Assembly (NCBI GenBank): GCA_046753625.1
Contig: JBHHUB010000125.1
Coordinates: 1 to 12,153 of the forward strand
DNA: 12,153 nucleotides
Reading direction: 5' to 3'
DNA from: JADFOB01 sp046753625
GTDB lineage: Bacteria; Planctomycetota; Phycisphaerae; UBA1845
In this document: in pieces, positions 1 through 7,369 of the stretch
Layout of the letters: each line of letters begins with the position of its first letter
How positions within the stretch are numbered: position 1 is the first letter of the stretch
Made by a program: the position numbers and the translations under genes
The notes under the pieces: model-generated
Databases searched by the model: none
Told to the model about the DNA's origin: nothing
The model's input: only the letters and a program-made list of their open reading frames with translations

Positions 1-512
1 CCAACCGCGATCGCCGGGGCCACTTTGTGCGCGACCAGATTCAGCGGGAAGTTGAACGGACAGATGAAGCTGCACGGTCCGATTGGAAACCGCCGCCACA
101 TCGACGACACCCCCTCGGCCCGGGCGCTGATATCCAACGGTAGGAATTCACCGGTCATCCGCACCGCTTCCGCCGCCGCGACCCGAAACGTGTCGGCCAG
201 GCGGGTCACCTCCCCGCGGGCATCCCGGATCGGCTTGCCGGCTTCGATGCAAAGGATCTCGGCCAGTTCCTCCCGCCGCTCCTCGACGCGGCGCACGACA
301 TATTCAAGCACGGCCTGCCGCGCATAGCCCGGCATCCGCCGCATGGACGTCATCGCCTCCACCGCCGCGCCGATCGCCTTGTCGATGGCGGTTTCGTCGG
401 CCAGTGCCACGCGCGAGACGACCTCGCCGCTGTACTTGTCGGTCACGTCCAGCGCGGCATTGGCCGCGACCGGCCGATTCGCCAGGTAATAGGAATACGT
501 CGCACGCAACAT
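1..512 (-). CDS. Aldehyde dehydrogenase family protein, N-terminal part (runs off left edge)
   Basis: NAD(P)-dependent aldehyde dehydrogenases oxidise an aldehyde to a carboxylate in the cytoplasm. About 170 N-terminal residues are present and the gene continues beyond base 1. Counting from the ATG at 515, a Glu-rich helical stretch with EAGKPIRDARGEV (about 91-103) is followed by the family hallmark CPFNFPLNLVAHK (about 152-164). This holds the oxyanion-hole Asn (about 155) and the cofactor-binding Lys (about 164). The catalytic Cys and Glu lie outside the window, so activity and substrate cannot be judged. There are two adjacent ATGs. The one at 515 overlaps the upstream stop as ATGA, and the one at 512 makes TGATG. 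GGGAGG at 519-524 is 6 nt from the second and only 3 nt from the first, so 512 is chosen. Translation is probably coupled to the DUF6504-like gene. The family call is firm; the subfamily is unknown. Confidence 0.9.
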   Translation of the reverse strand, partial: MLRATYSYYLANRPVAANAALDVTDKYSGEVVSRVALADETAIDKAIGAAVEAMTSMRRMPGYARQAVLEYVVRRVEERREELAEILCIEAGKPIRDARGEVTRLADTFRVAAAEAVRMTGEFLPLDISARAEGVSSMWRRFPIGPCSFICPFNFPLNLVAHKVAPAIAV

Positions 513-868
513 CATGATCCTCCCGAACCCTCCATGCCACGGCGTGCCGATCCATCGCGCGTGTACAGAAACCATCGTTTCTTCGCACTGCCCGATGGCG
601 GCGTCTGCCGGAGAAAATACACAACCCACTCGCTGCCGTCGTCCATCTCAAACCGATAATAATGCCGCCTCAGATAAAGCTCACCCTGTGCCTGCGCGCC
701 TTCGCGTGATGCATGCTTCCAAACTGCGCGCGTTTTCGCAATCGTTCGCACCACGCCGCGCCATTGAAACGCGCGTGGCACGCCCGGCTCGCCTCGCCCC
801 ATCGCGGCCGTATCCAACGCACCGCCCACCGGATCGATCGATTCGCTGATCAGCTCCGCTCTGCTCAA
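512..868 (-). CDS. DUF6504-like small protein
   Basis: This 118-residue cytoplasmic protein has no known function. The order ELISESIDP (5-13), FQWRG (34-38), HYYRFEMDDGSEWVVYF (69-85) and RWFLYTRDG (98-106) matches my memory of DUF6504 proteins, which share an N-terminal ISE-I element, an F-WRG motif, a YFRV-T-DG strand and a terminal WFLYR. No catalytic residues, signal peptide or membrane segment are visible. The start is a TTG at 868, chosen because GGAGG lies 4 nt upstream and because the ISES element begins at once. An ATG at 881 is in a different frame. The gene lies 84 bp after the rRNA methyltransferase gene, and its stop overlaps the ALDH start. The family assignment is from motif memory, not a search. 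Confidence 0.8.
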   Translation of the reverse strand: MSRAELISESIDPVGGALDTAAMGRGEPGVPRAFQWRGVVRTIAKTRAVWKHASREGAQAQGELYLRRHYYRFEMDDGSEWVVYFLRQTPPSGSAKKRWFLYTRDGSARRGMEGSGGS

Positions 869-952
869 CGCTCCTCCTCATTCGACCGCATCACATGTCT
901 GCGTTTCCAATGCCTTACACCTGCCACGACATAGACTGCCACAAATACGGCA

Positions 953-2209
953 TCACGCACCGCGCCGCGCATGCTTTCGGCTTCGCTGGCTCTTTCTCGG
1001 AATCGTGGGACCGCGCAACTTAAGAATCGCCAGCGCTTCCACCTGCTCAGTTTGAGGAAACATATCAAACAGCTCCACGTGACGAATCCGGTACCCGCGC
1101 TGAATGAACAACGCCAGGTCCCTCAGCAACGTCGGGACGCAGCAAGACAGATAGGCGATGCCCCCCGGCCCGACTTTGCCGAGCATGTCGACGACGACCG
1201 GATCGATCCCCTTCCGCGGCGGGTTTACAATCACCGCCAACTGCGCGCGGCTCAACCCAATCCGACCGAGTTCGCCGATCACCGGGTGGAGCTTGTCCTC
1301 AACGCGGCCGGTCCTGAATTCACAGTTGCCCACACCGTTGGCGGCCGCGGCTTGCTGGGCGTACTCGACCGCCTCGTCCGAAGTCTCGATGCCGATCACG
1401 CGGTGTACCGCGCTCGACGCCACCAGACCGATCGAGCCGATGCCCGAGTAAAGGTCGAGCAGCGTGGTGCGCCGATCCAATTCGAGTTGGGCCAAAATCG
1501 CCCGGTACGCCAGCTCCGCCACTTCCGTGTTGACCTGAAAAAAACTGGTCAACCCCAGTCTAATCTTCAACCCACAAACCTCGTCTTCGAGGTACGCCCG
1601 ACCGGCCAGCACCCTGCTGCGCGGGCCGAAGATCACGTTGCCCGGTTGCGCATTGATGTTCTGAACCACGCCGACCACCGCGTCGCGGTCCCGCCGCACG
1701 AGCTCGACAAACCGCTCGAGCCCGGCGCATCGCTCATCGCGCGTGACCACGCCGACCAGCAATTGCGCGGTGCGCATGCCTTGGCGGATGGAAACGAATC
1801 GCAAATCCCCGCTGACGGCGACTTCATCGTACAGCCGCAGGCCGGCGCCGCCGATGGCCCCGCGCACCGCCTCCACCGCCACGTTCAATCCATCCGCGTG
1901 GACCGGACAGTCGGGTATGTCGACCACATGATGCGAGCCCGCTTGAAACAATCCCAAATGGATGCCCGGCGGCGGCGCATCCGTTGGCGAGCAAGCGGGT
2001 ACGAGCTTTACCCGATTGCGGTAGCCGCCCGGCGACGGGCTTGGCGCTATGCGGCGAATCGAGCGGACATCGAATTCCGGCAGCGCCGCCTCGGCAAACG
2101 CCTCACGCACCGCCGTGAGCTTTTGCTCCAATTGGCGCTCGTACGGCGTACCGATGGCCGTGCATCCGCTGCACGAAGGAAAGTGACTGCAAGATAGCAC
2201 TTGGAACAT
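953..2209 (-). CDS. 23S rRNA (uracil-C5)-methyltransferase, RlmD/RlmC (RumA/TrmA) family, without TRAM domain
   Basis: SAM-dependent enzymes of this family make 5-methyluridine in rRNA or tRNA through a covalent Cys-C6 intermediate. The 418-residue protein has four [4Fe-4S] cysteine ligands: C7, C13 and C16 (CX5CX2C) and C101, the same spacing as in RumA. The SAM-binding motif is LLDLYSGIGSIGL (250-262). VIVNPPRKGID (326-336) is the NPP motif, IAYLSC (351-356) carries the nucleophile C356, and FDMFPQTEQVEAL (381-393) carries the general-base Glu (391). The N-terminal TRAM domain of RumA/RlmD is missing: the protein opens directly with the Fe-S cluster region, as RlmC does. Target base (U1939, U747 or another) is therefore not assigned. 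The tail (400-418) is Arg/Lys-rich. The ATG at 2209 has AAAGG upstream. The gene starts 62 bp after rodA on the same strand. Confidence 0.92.
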   Translation of the reverse strand: MFQVLSCSHFPSCSGCTAIGTPYERQLEQKLTAVREAFAEAALPEFDVRSIRRIAPSPSPGGYRNRVKLVPACSPTDAPPPGIHLGLFQAGSHHVVDIPDCPVHADGLNVAVEAVRGAIGGAGLRLYDEVAVSGDLRFVSIRQGMRTAQLLVGVVTRDERCAGLERFVELVRRDRDAVVGVVQNINAQPGNVIFGPRSRVLAGRAYLEDEVCGLKIRLGLTSFFQVNTEVAELAYRAILAQLELDRRTTLLDLYSGIGSIGLVASSAVHRVIGIETSDEAVEYAQQAAAANGVGNCEFRTGRVEDKLHPVIGELGRIGLSRAQLAVIVNPPRKGIDPVVVDMLGKVGPGGIAYLSCCVPTLLRDLALFIQRGYRIRHVELFDMFPQTEQVEALAILKLRGPTIPRKSQRSRKHARRGA

Positions 2210-2271
2210 AGATCCTTTCGCCGGTCGTCAGCGCGTGGGAACACGACCCGCCAAACCAAGCAGCATGAGCC

Positions 2272-3564
2272 TTACGGCGACGCCGCGGATACTTCCTCAC
2301 CTGGCTCGGAAAGATAGAGCGTCTTGCGCCGTTTGGCTCCGAATTCAAAAGGTTTTTCCGCCAGCAGGAAGGGCCGGTGCCGCGACACACTGATCAGCAA
2401 GGCGATACACACGAAGTTGGTCACCATGCTGCTCCCGCCGTACGACACGAACGGCAGCGTCATCCCCGTAATCGGCATGAGGCCCAACGTCATGCCGACG
2501 TTCACCAATACCTGCGTCACAATCAACGACGTTAACCCGATCGACAGCAAGCGGGCAAAGGGCTCCGTCGTCGCCTGCGCAATGAGCACGCCGCACAACA
2601 CAATCACCCCGTAGCAAGCCAGAACCAGACAACATCCGATGAATCCCCACTGATGCGCAATCAACGAAAAAATAAAATCATTGTGGCGATCCGGAAGCAG
2701 GCTGCCTGTAACGTACATACCGCTGCCCCAGCCGTAGCCGAGCACGCCGCCGCTGCCGATCGCGTTCTTGGAATGAACCAGTTGGTACCCGCTGCTGACC
2801 GGCCACTCGATGGCCTGGCGTCGGGTCGCTAGATAGGAGTAAGCGTCGGGCCGCTCCCGAATGGCCTTCCGCAGTCCGTCCGATTGCAGCAGGACGGAAG
2901 CCACGCGCAGCCGCTGGTAGCCTTCTATCTGCGTCCACGCCAGCGGCACCATGGCCACGCCCATCAGCGCAATGACGCAAAGATGGCTGATCTTGGCGCC
3001 CGCCAGGAAGAGCATGGTCATCAGCACGAACACCAACAGCACGCACGTACCCAGGTCCGGCTCAAGCAATATCAACGTCAGCGGAATCGTTGAAATCATC
3101 AGCGGAATCAACAACCCCCCAAAACGGCGGTAGTTGCGGCGGTAGCGCAGGTACCACGCCAGCGCGATCACAAACGCCACCTTCATGAACTCAGAAGGTT
3201 GAAGCGGAAAGCCGGGCAGATGGATCCAGCGGTACGCGCCGTTACGCGGAGCCACCACGCCGCCCATACTCGTGTGAAACACCTTCGCAAGAAAGGGCGG
3301 CACCAAGAGCAGCAACGAGGCCATGAAAAAGAAATAGGAATAGCGCGCTATCCAGCGGTATCCCACGCGAAGCACCGCCAGACCAGCCACCAAGCTGAGC
3401 AGCACCCTGAAGATCTGCTTGGCCGCGTTGCGCGGCCCGTCGTGGCCTGCGCTGTAGTGCGTGTTCGTCACGTAAATACACGCAACCCCCACAACGACGA
3501 GAACCATCACAGCGGCCAAAATGACCTTGCCGGTTTGGGTTAGCTCCACGCGCGACGTGTTCAC
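2272..3564 (-). CDS. rodA: RodA, SEDS-family peptidoglycan glycosyltransferase
   Basis: RodA polymerises lipid II into glycan strands in the inner membrane, in partnership with the class B PBP encoded just upstream. About 430 residues contain roughly ten hydrophobic helices. Family signatures are GAYRWIHLPGFPLQPSEFMK (about 112-131 counting from the GTG at 3573), the LLEPDLGT motif (169-176), LLPDRHNDFIFSLIA (292-306) with the essential Asp, and GLMPITGMTLPFVSYGGSSM (364-383). After the catalytic motif this protein has AHQWG, where many RodA/FtsW proteins have AEELG. I chose the GTG at 3564, which overlaps the mrdA stop as GTGA and has GGGAG about 8 nt upstream. The GTG at 3573 is a less well-spaced alternative that adds three residues. 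RodA rather than FtsW is supported by the mreD-mrdA context. Confidence 0.95.
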   Translation of the reverse strand: MNTSRVELTQTGKVILAAVMVLVVVGVACIYVTNTHYSAGHDGPRNAAKQIFRVLLSLVAGLAVLRVGYRWIARYSYFFFMASLLLLVPPFLAKVFHTSMGGVVAPRNGAYRWIHLPGFPLQPSEFMKVAFVIALAWYLRYRRNYRRFGGLLIPLMISTIPLTLILLEPDLGTCVLLVFVLMTMLFLAGAKISHLCVIALMGVAMVPLAWTQIEGYQRLRVASVLLQSDGLRKAIRERPDAYSYLATRRQAIEWPVSSGYQLVHSKNAIGSGGVLGYGWGSGMYVTGSLLPDRHNDFIFSLIAHQWGFIGCCLVLACYGVIVLCGVLIAQATTEPFARLLSIGLTSLIVTQVLVNVGMTLGLMPITGMTLPFVSYGGSSMVTNFVCIALLISVSRHRPFLLAEKPFEFGAKRRKTLYLSEPGEEVSAASP

Positions 3565-5765
3565 GATCCCCACTCCCGCACCGCCCCGGCGTCCCAGTTC
3601 AGATCATCGCCGAACAGATCCAAGAGCGTCGCCGCCACTTCGCGCGCCAGCGGACCCGACGTACGGCCTCCACTGCCACCGAACTCTACCAGAACGGCAA
3701 AGGCCACGCGCGGCGCTACCGTCCAGTCCGGCCCGCCATCGCGACCAAGCCGCTGCAAAAACCCGCCGAACCACGCGTGCGAGTATCCGCCACCTTCCGC
3801 CGGATGCTCCGACCTGGGCCACCGTCCGGACACCCCTATTCGATCCGGATCAAACGTGGCGTCGGGATGCATCCGCTCAAAACGACCGATGGCCTCCGAT
3901 CGCGACCCGGCGGGGACATCCTCAACCGACGCGGTCCCATCCGCATCGACGTAGGCGACCCGGTACGACGTCGGTCGCTGGCGAACCGTCGCACTGCCCG
4001 TCTTGCCACAGATCGCATAATGCCGGTGCACGAAATGCGCTGACTGATAGGCCGTTCCGCTGCGATCGTTGACGACCCCGTACATCCCGCGTCGTACGGC
4101 GAGGAAATGCTCCGGCCGCCCCGGCAGAATCCACTCCGGCTTGGACGCCCCGTCCGAAAAGAGAGACACCTGCCGATAGCGACCGCTGGCGTACGTCGCC
4201 ATCAGGTTCGCCACCTGCAACGGGGTCATGAGCAGTTCTCCCTGCCCCACCGCAAACAGTCGCGCCGTTCCAGGCGTAACCCCGACTCCACGATGCTGCA
4301 TCAACCAGCTTGGCAGCGGGTTAATGCCGGTCGCCTCTTCCTTCAGCCCCGTGCCACTGCTTTGACCGATGCCCACACTGTGAAACGCGCCGCACAGGCG
4401 ATCGACGCCGAGTTTCTCTCCGAGGCGATACATGAAGATATTGCAGCTTCCCTTCAGCGCCTCGACCACGTCAATTGTGCCATGTTGCATGCGCATCCCC
4501 GTACCGCGTACCGGCCAGCATCGCCACGCATTGCGCACATCGGGAAACAAATATCCGGTGCAAGTCTCCCGCGTTTCAAGCGTAATAGCGCCACTCGCCA
4601 ATCCGGTGAGACACACCAGCGGCTTGACGGTCGACCCCGGGGCGTATCCATTGCCCACCGCCCGGAATCGCAGGGGAAGGGTAACCGTATCATCACGCAG
4701 TTGCTCGTACAGCTCATCAAAACCATTGGGGTCGTATCCCGGAAACGACACCAAGGCCAACACTTCGCGCGTCTCAACGTCTACGACCACGATCGCCCCG
4801 CCGCTGGAATCCGGAAGCTGTGTCACCGTGCGCCCGAGCAGGTCATACAAGCGGCGCTGCAGCCCGGCGTGCACCGCCAGCCGAACATCCGCGCCGTTAA
4901 GCGGCTCGATCAATTCTCCCGCGACGACACGCCCATGGCGATCCGTCCGAATCTGCCCGCGCCGACCGCGCAGCAACGATTCCGCGGCGTATTCGGCTCC
5001 GCTGATCCCCACGCGATCGTTCGCCAGGTACCGAACCAACGGATCGTCCGCATTGGGATCGGCCGCCACCACCTCCGCCGTCACCGCCCCGGTCCGCCCC
5101 AATACGTGGACCAGTGCATCGCTCGACGCGGCGAAACGCCGCACGCTCGACGCGGCAACATGAAGCCACGGATACCGTGCCAGACGCTCGCGCGCCGCAA
5201 TCTGGGCGATGTTGTCCAGCCGCTTGACGATGGCGTGCGCGGTCCTTTCTTCGGCCACCGGACTGTCGAACCCGCGCCGCTTGGCGACCAGCTCGCGAAT
5301 GCGCGTGATGCGCCGATAGATACGCGCCGCCCGCCGGCGCAGCGTCGCTACCGGCTCACCGGCCGGATCCAGCGCGGCCAGATCCGGCCACATGCGCGCA
5401 ACGTCCTCCTGGAATCGGCGCAGCAAATCGGCATCACCGATCGGTTCGGAATTCTTCCCGCCGCCGTACCAACGACGAAGCCGCCGAAGAAACGAGCGGC
5501 GTTGGTCGCCCATAACAGCGGCGATGGCACCGAAATCGAGCGTCACATCCCAGCACGCCTGATCGCCGACGAGCAAAGCCCCGGTCCGATCAAGCAGGCG
5601 ACCTCGGACAAACGGAAGCACCCGCGGTCGCGATAGAAGGGACTGCTCCGCCCGCGCACGATAATAGGATGCATCCACAACTTGAAGCTGGAAGAGCCTG
5701 GCGCCGACAACCAAGGTCGCCAGACCGGTCAACACCAACAACAGCTTCAGCCTTTGATCAAACAC
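3561..5765 (-). CDS. mrdA: Penicillin-binding protein 2 (elongasome transpeptidase), enlarged
   Basis: This class B PBP crosslinks peptidoglycan with RodA during lateral growth. The 734 residues comprise a single membrane anchor (about 8-30), a pedestal region starting with FVRGRLLDRTGALLV (52-66) and a C-terminal transpeptidase domain. The catalytic motifs are complete: GSTVK (S378, K381), SCN (440-442) and KTG (588-590). YDPNGF (344-349), MTPLQVANLMATYA (513-526) and GMYGVVND (560-567) also match PBP2. It is about 100 residues longer than E. coli PBP2 (633). The excess is an Arg-rich helical stretch at roughly 85-200 and an extended segment (591-662) between KTG and HAWFGGF. The GTG start at 5765 overlaps the mreD stop by 8 bp, which implies coupled translation, and the stop overlaps the rodA start. 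Confidence 0.95.
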   Translation of the reverse strand: MFDQRLKLLLVLTGLATLVVGARLFQLQVVDASYYRARAEQSLLSRPRVLPFVRGRLLDRTGALLVGDQACWDVTLDFGAIAAVMGDQRRSFLRRLRRWYGGGKNSEPIGDADLLRRFQEDVARMWPDLAALDPAGEPVATLRRRAARIYRRITRIRELVAKRRGFDSPVAEERTAHAIVKRLDNIAQIAARERLARYPWLHVAASSVRRFAASSDALVHVLGRTGAVTAEVVAADPNADDPLVRYLANDRVGISGAEYAAESLLRGRRGQIRTDRHGRVVAGELIEPLNGADVRLAVHAGLQRRLYDLLGRTVTQLPDSSGGAIVVVDVETREVLALVSFPGYDPNGFDELYEQLRDDTVTLPLRFRAVGNGYAPGSTVKPLVCLTGLASGAITLETRETCTGYLFPDVRNAWRCWPVRGTGMRMQHGTIDVVEALKGSCNIFMYRLGEKLGVDRLCGAFHSVGIGQSSGTGLKEEATGINPLPSWLMQHRGVGVTPGTARLFAVGQGELLMTPLQVANLMATYASGRYRQVSLFSDGASKPEWILPGRPEHFLAVRRGMYGVVNDRSGTAYQSAHFVHRHYAICGKTGSATVRQRPTSYRVAYVDADGTASVEDVPAGSRSEAIGRFERMHPDATFDPDRIGVSGRWPRSEHPAEGGGYSHAWFGGFLQRLGRDGGPDWTVAPRVAFAVLVEFGGSGGRTSGPLAREVAATLLDLFGDDLNWDAGAVREWGS

Positions 5766-6300
5766 CGGTCCCCATCATCCTCGACAGGCCTTGGTGTGAA
5801 TACCGGGGTTGAGACAAACCCAACGTCCTGCCCATCATCAGCAGCCCCCCGTGCAGCGGGGGCGCCCAACCGGCCGTATAGATCGCACCGAACACAACAC
5901 CCAGAACGATCTCGCCCGGCCATGTGGACTGTACGCCGTACACCAGGTATCCATAAACCGCCCATCCCGTCCGAATCAACAGCCCAACAACCACCGTCGT
6001 CACGAAGTGCGTCGACGCGCGATGGCAAAACACGTACTCACGTACGCCAACGACGAGCAAGGCGGCCACGGTGTAAGACATCGTCAAGAACCCCAGCCGC
6101 TCGATCGACATCAAATCCGCTGCAAATCCCACCAGCCAACTCGTAAGCACAGCGTCTTTGGGACGCCCGTACAGCGCCAAGAAGACAACGAACGCCAACA
6201 GCCAATCGGGACGCTGCCCGAGCACCTCAAGATGAGGCGCCAGTGCCGACTGAAGAGCCAGGACGGCACCCATCAGGATGGAACAGGGCAACCAGTGCAT
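5758..6300 (-). CDS. mreD: Rod shape-determining protein MreD
   Basis: MreD is a small integral membrane component of the elongasome. The 180-residue product is almost entirely hydrophobic, with about five or six helices. It has the MreD pattern of an N-terminal helix, RPDWLLAFVVFLALYGRP, then WLVGFAADLMSIERLGFLTM, an aromatic/Gly-rich core and a short C-tail. Sequence conservation in this family is weak, so the assignment also rests on its place directly before mrdA and rodA. I chose the ATG at 6300, 8 bp after the lipoprotein gene stop, with AGGG 6 nt upstream. A GTG at 6321 would add seven residues and overlap the preceding gene. mreB and mreC are not adjacent. Confidence 0.88.
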   Translation of the reverse strand: MHWLPCSILMGAVLALQSALAPHLEVLGQRPDWLLAFVVFLALYGRPKDAVLTSWLVGFAADLMSIERLGFLTMSYTVAALLVVGVREYVFCHRASTHFVTTVVVGLLIRTGWAVYGYLVYGVQSTWPGEIVLGVVFGAIYTAGWAPPLHGGLLMMGRTLGLSQPRYSHQGLSRMMGTGV

Positions 6301-6308
6301 ACGAAACC

Positions 6309-7364
6309 CTAACGCCTCCACGCTTCGCCCGCCGCGTCCAAAGGAAACGCGCCCACCGGATTGGCCCGAAGCACATCCAGCACGGCGCGAGCTGCCGCCA
6401 CCTGCAAACGCGGATCCCGCCCGTCCGCAAGCAACTTGGCCAGCGCGGGGAGCGCTTCCATCCGACCGATCGCTCCCAACGCGGCCAGCGCCATGACCTT
6501 CACGCGAAGCACCTGCACCTCCGGAGGGTCATGGGGGTCACCCTTCCGCGGTCGCGCGGCACGAAGCGCGCGCATCGCCAAATCAAACCCATCTGCTTCC
6601 CCGAGCATGCCCAGCCCCTGTGCCGCAGCTATTTTGGTCTCAAGATGAGTTCCCGTCGACAGCTTGTACCGGAACGTATCCCGGTAACGCGGATCCAAAG
6701 TCCTGGCGAGCGCAAGCACCGCAAAAACCTCCTCCGATCCCACACCCCGGTTGGTCATGAACGTCAATTCCTGACAAGCCTCGGTGTTACCCAGAACCGC
6801 CATCGCTTCCAGCACGTAATGGTCGGCCCCCGTCTTGCCGTCCCGCATCGCCCGCGCCAACAGCTTGATCGCCCCGGGTTCACCGAGGAACCCGAGGACC
6901 ATCGCCGTGTTGCGACGAACCGACACATCCTCATGCTCGAGCAGGTAGGTCGCCAGTTTGCCCGTGCGTGTCGCGTCGCCCAACCGGTGCAGCGCAAACA
7001 AAGATGCGACGCGGACGTTGGCGTCGTCATGGGCGAGTAGAGCGTACACGCGATCCCGAGAAGCGTCGTCGCGCAATCGCCCCACCGCTACGCACGCGGC
7101 GAACAGCACGGCCGGGTGTTTGTCGCGCAAGGCAAGTCGAATCCAGGCGAGCCCCGATTGCGGCGCGCTGGATTCCAACGCCTCAACGCCGGCGACGCGT
7201 ACCGCCGGATTGGCTTCGTAATGCACCGCGGCTTTGAGGCATTCCATCGCGGCGCGCCGCAGCTCGCGTCGACTCGCAAGATCGGCCCGATGCGCGCGTG
7301 TGCTCGCGCACCCACCGACCGTCATCGCTACAAGTGGAACGAACAACACCACTGACAACCGCAT
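6309..7364 (-). CDS. HEAT-repeat lipoprotein of unknown function
   Basis: The 351-residue protein begins with a lipoprotein-type signal: MR, a hydrophobic stretch, then the lipobox TVGGC with the modified Cys at residue 19. The mature part is a series of about seven or eight HEAT/Armadillo-like helical repeats. Examples are HPAVLFAACVAVGRLRD, DANVRVASLFALHRLGD, DVSVRRNTAMVLGFLGE, LETKIAAAQGLGMLGE and DPRLQVAAARAVLDVL. Such repeats form protein-binding superhelices, and no catalytic motif is seen. It should be secreted and anchored in the periplasm, probably in the outer membrane unless retained. The ATG at 7364 has GAGGAG about 8 nt upstream, overlapping the lnt stop, and the gap to lnt is only 5 bp. 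It lies between the enzyme that finishes lipoproteins and mreD, so an accessory role in elongasome or wall assembly is a reasonable but unproven inference. Confidence 0.87.
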   Translation of the reverse strand: MRLSVVLFVPLVAMTVGGCASTRAHRADLASRRELRRAAMECLKAAVHYEANPAVRVAGVEALESSAPQSGLAWIRLALRDKHPAVLFAACVAVGRLRDDASRDRVYALLAHDDANVRVASLFALHRLGDATRTGKLATYLLEHEDVSVRRNTAMVLGFLGEPGAIKLLARAMRDGKTGADHYVLEAMAVLGNTEACQELTFMTNRGVGSEEVFAVLALARTLDPRYRDTFRYKLSTGTHLETKIAAAQGLGMLGEADGFDLAMRALRAARPRKGDPHDPPEVQVLRVKVMALAALGAIGRMEALPALAKLLADGRDPRLQVAAARAVLDVLRANPVGAFPLDAAGEAWRR

Positions 7365-7369
7365 GGCCG

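Noticed and set aside
971..2197. Long plus-strand open frame of 408 codons opposite the rRNA methyltransferase
   Set aside because: It is the antisense of a gene with complete catalytic motifs. Its translation is Arg/His/Gln-rich without any recognisable domain, as expected for GC-rich shadow frames.
4107..5636. Plus-strand open frame of 509 codons opposite mrdA
   Set aside because: Antisense to a PBP2 with all three active-site motifs. Composition is typical of a shadow frame and no motif is seen.
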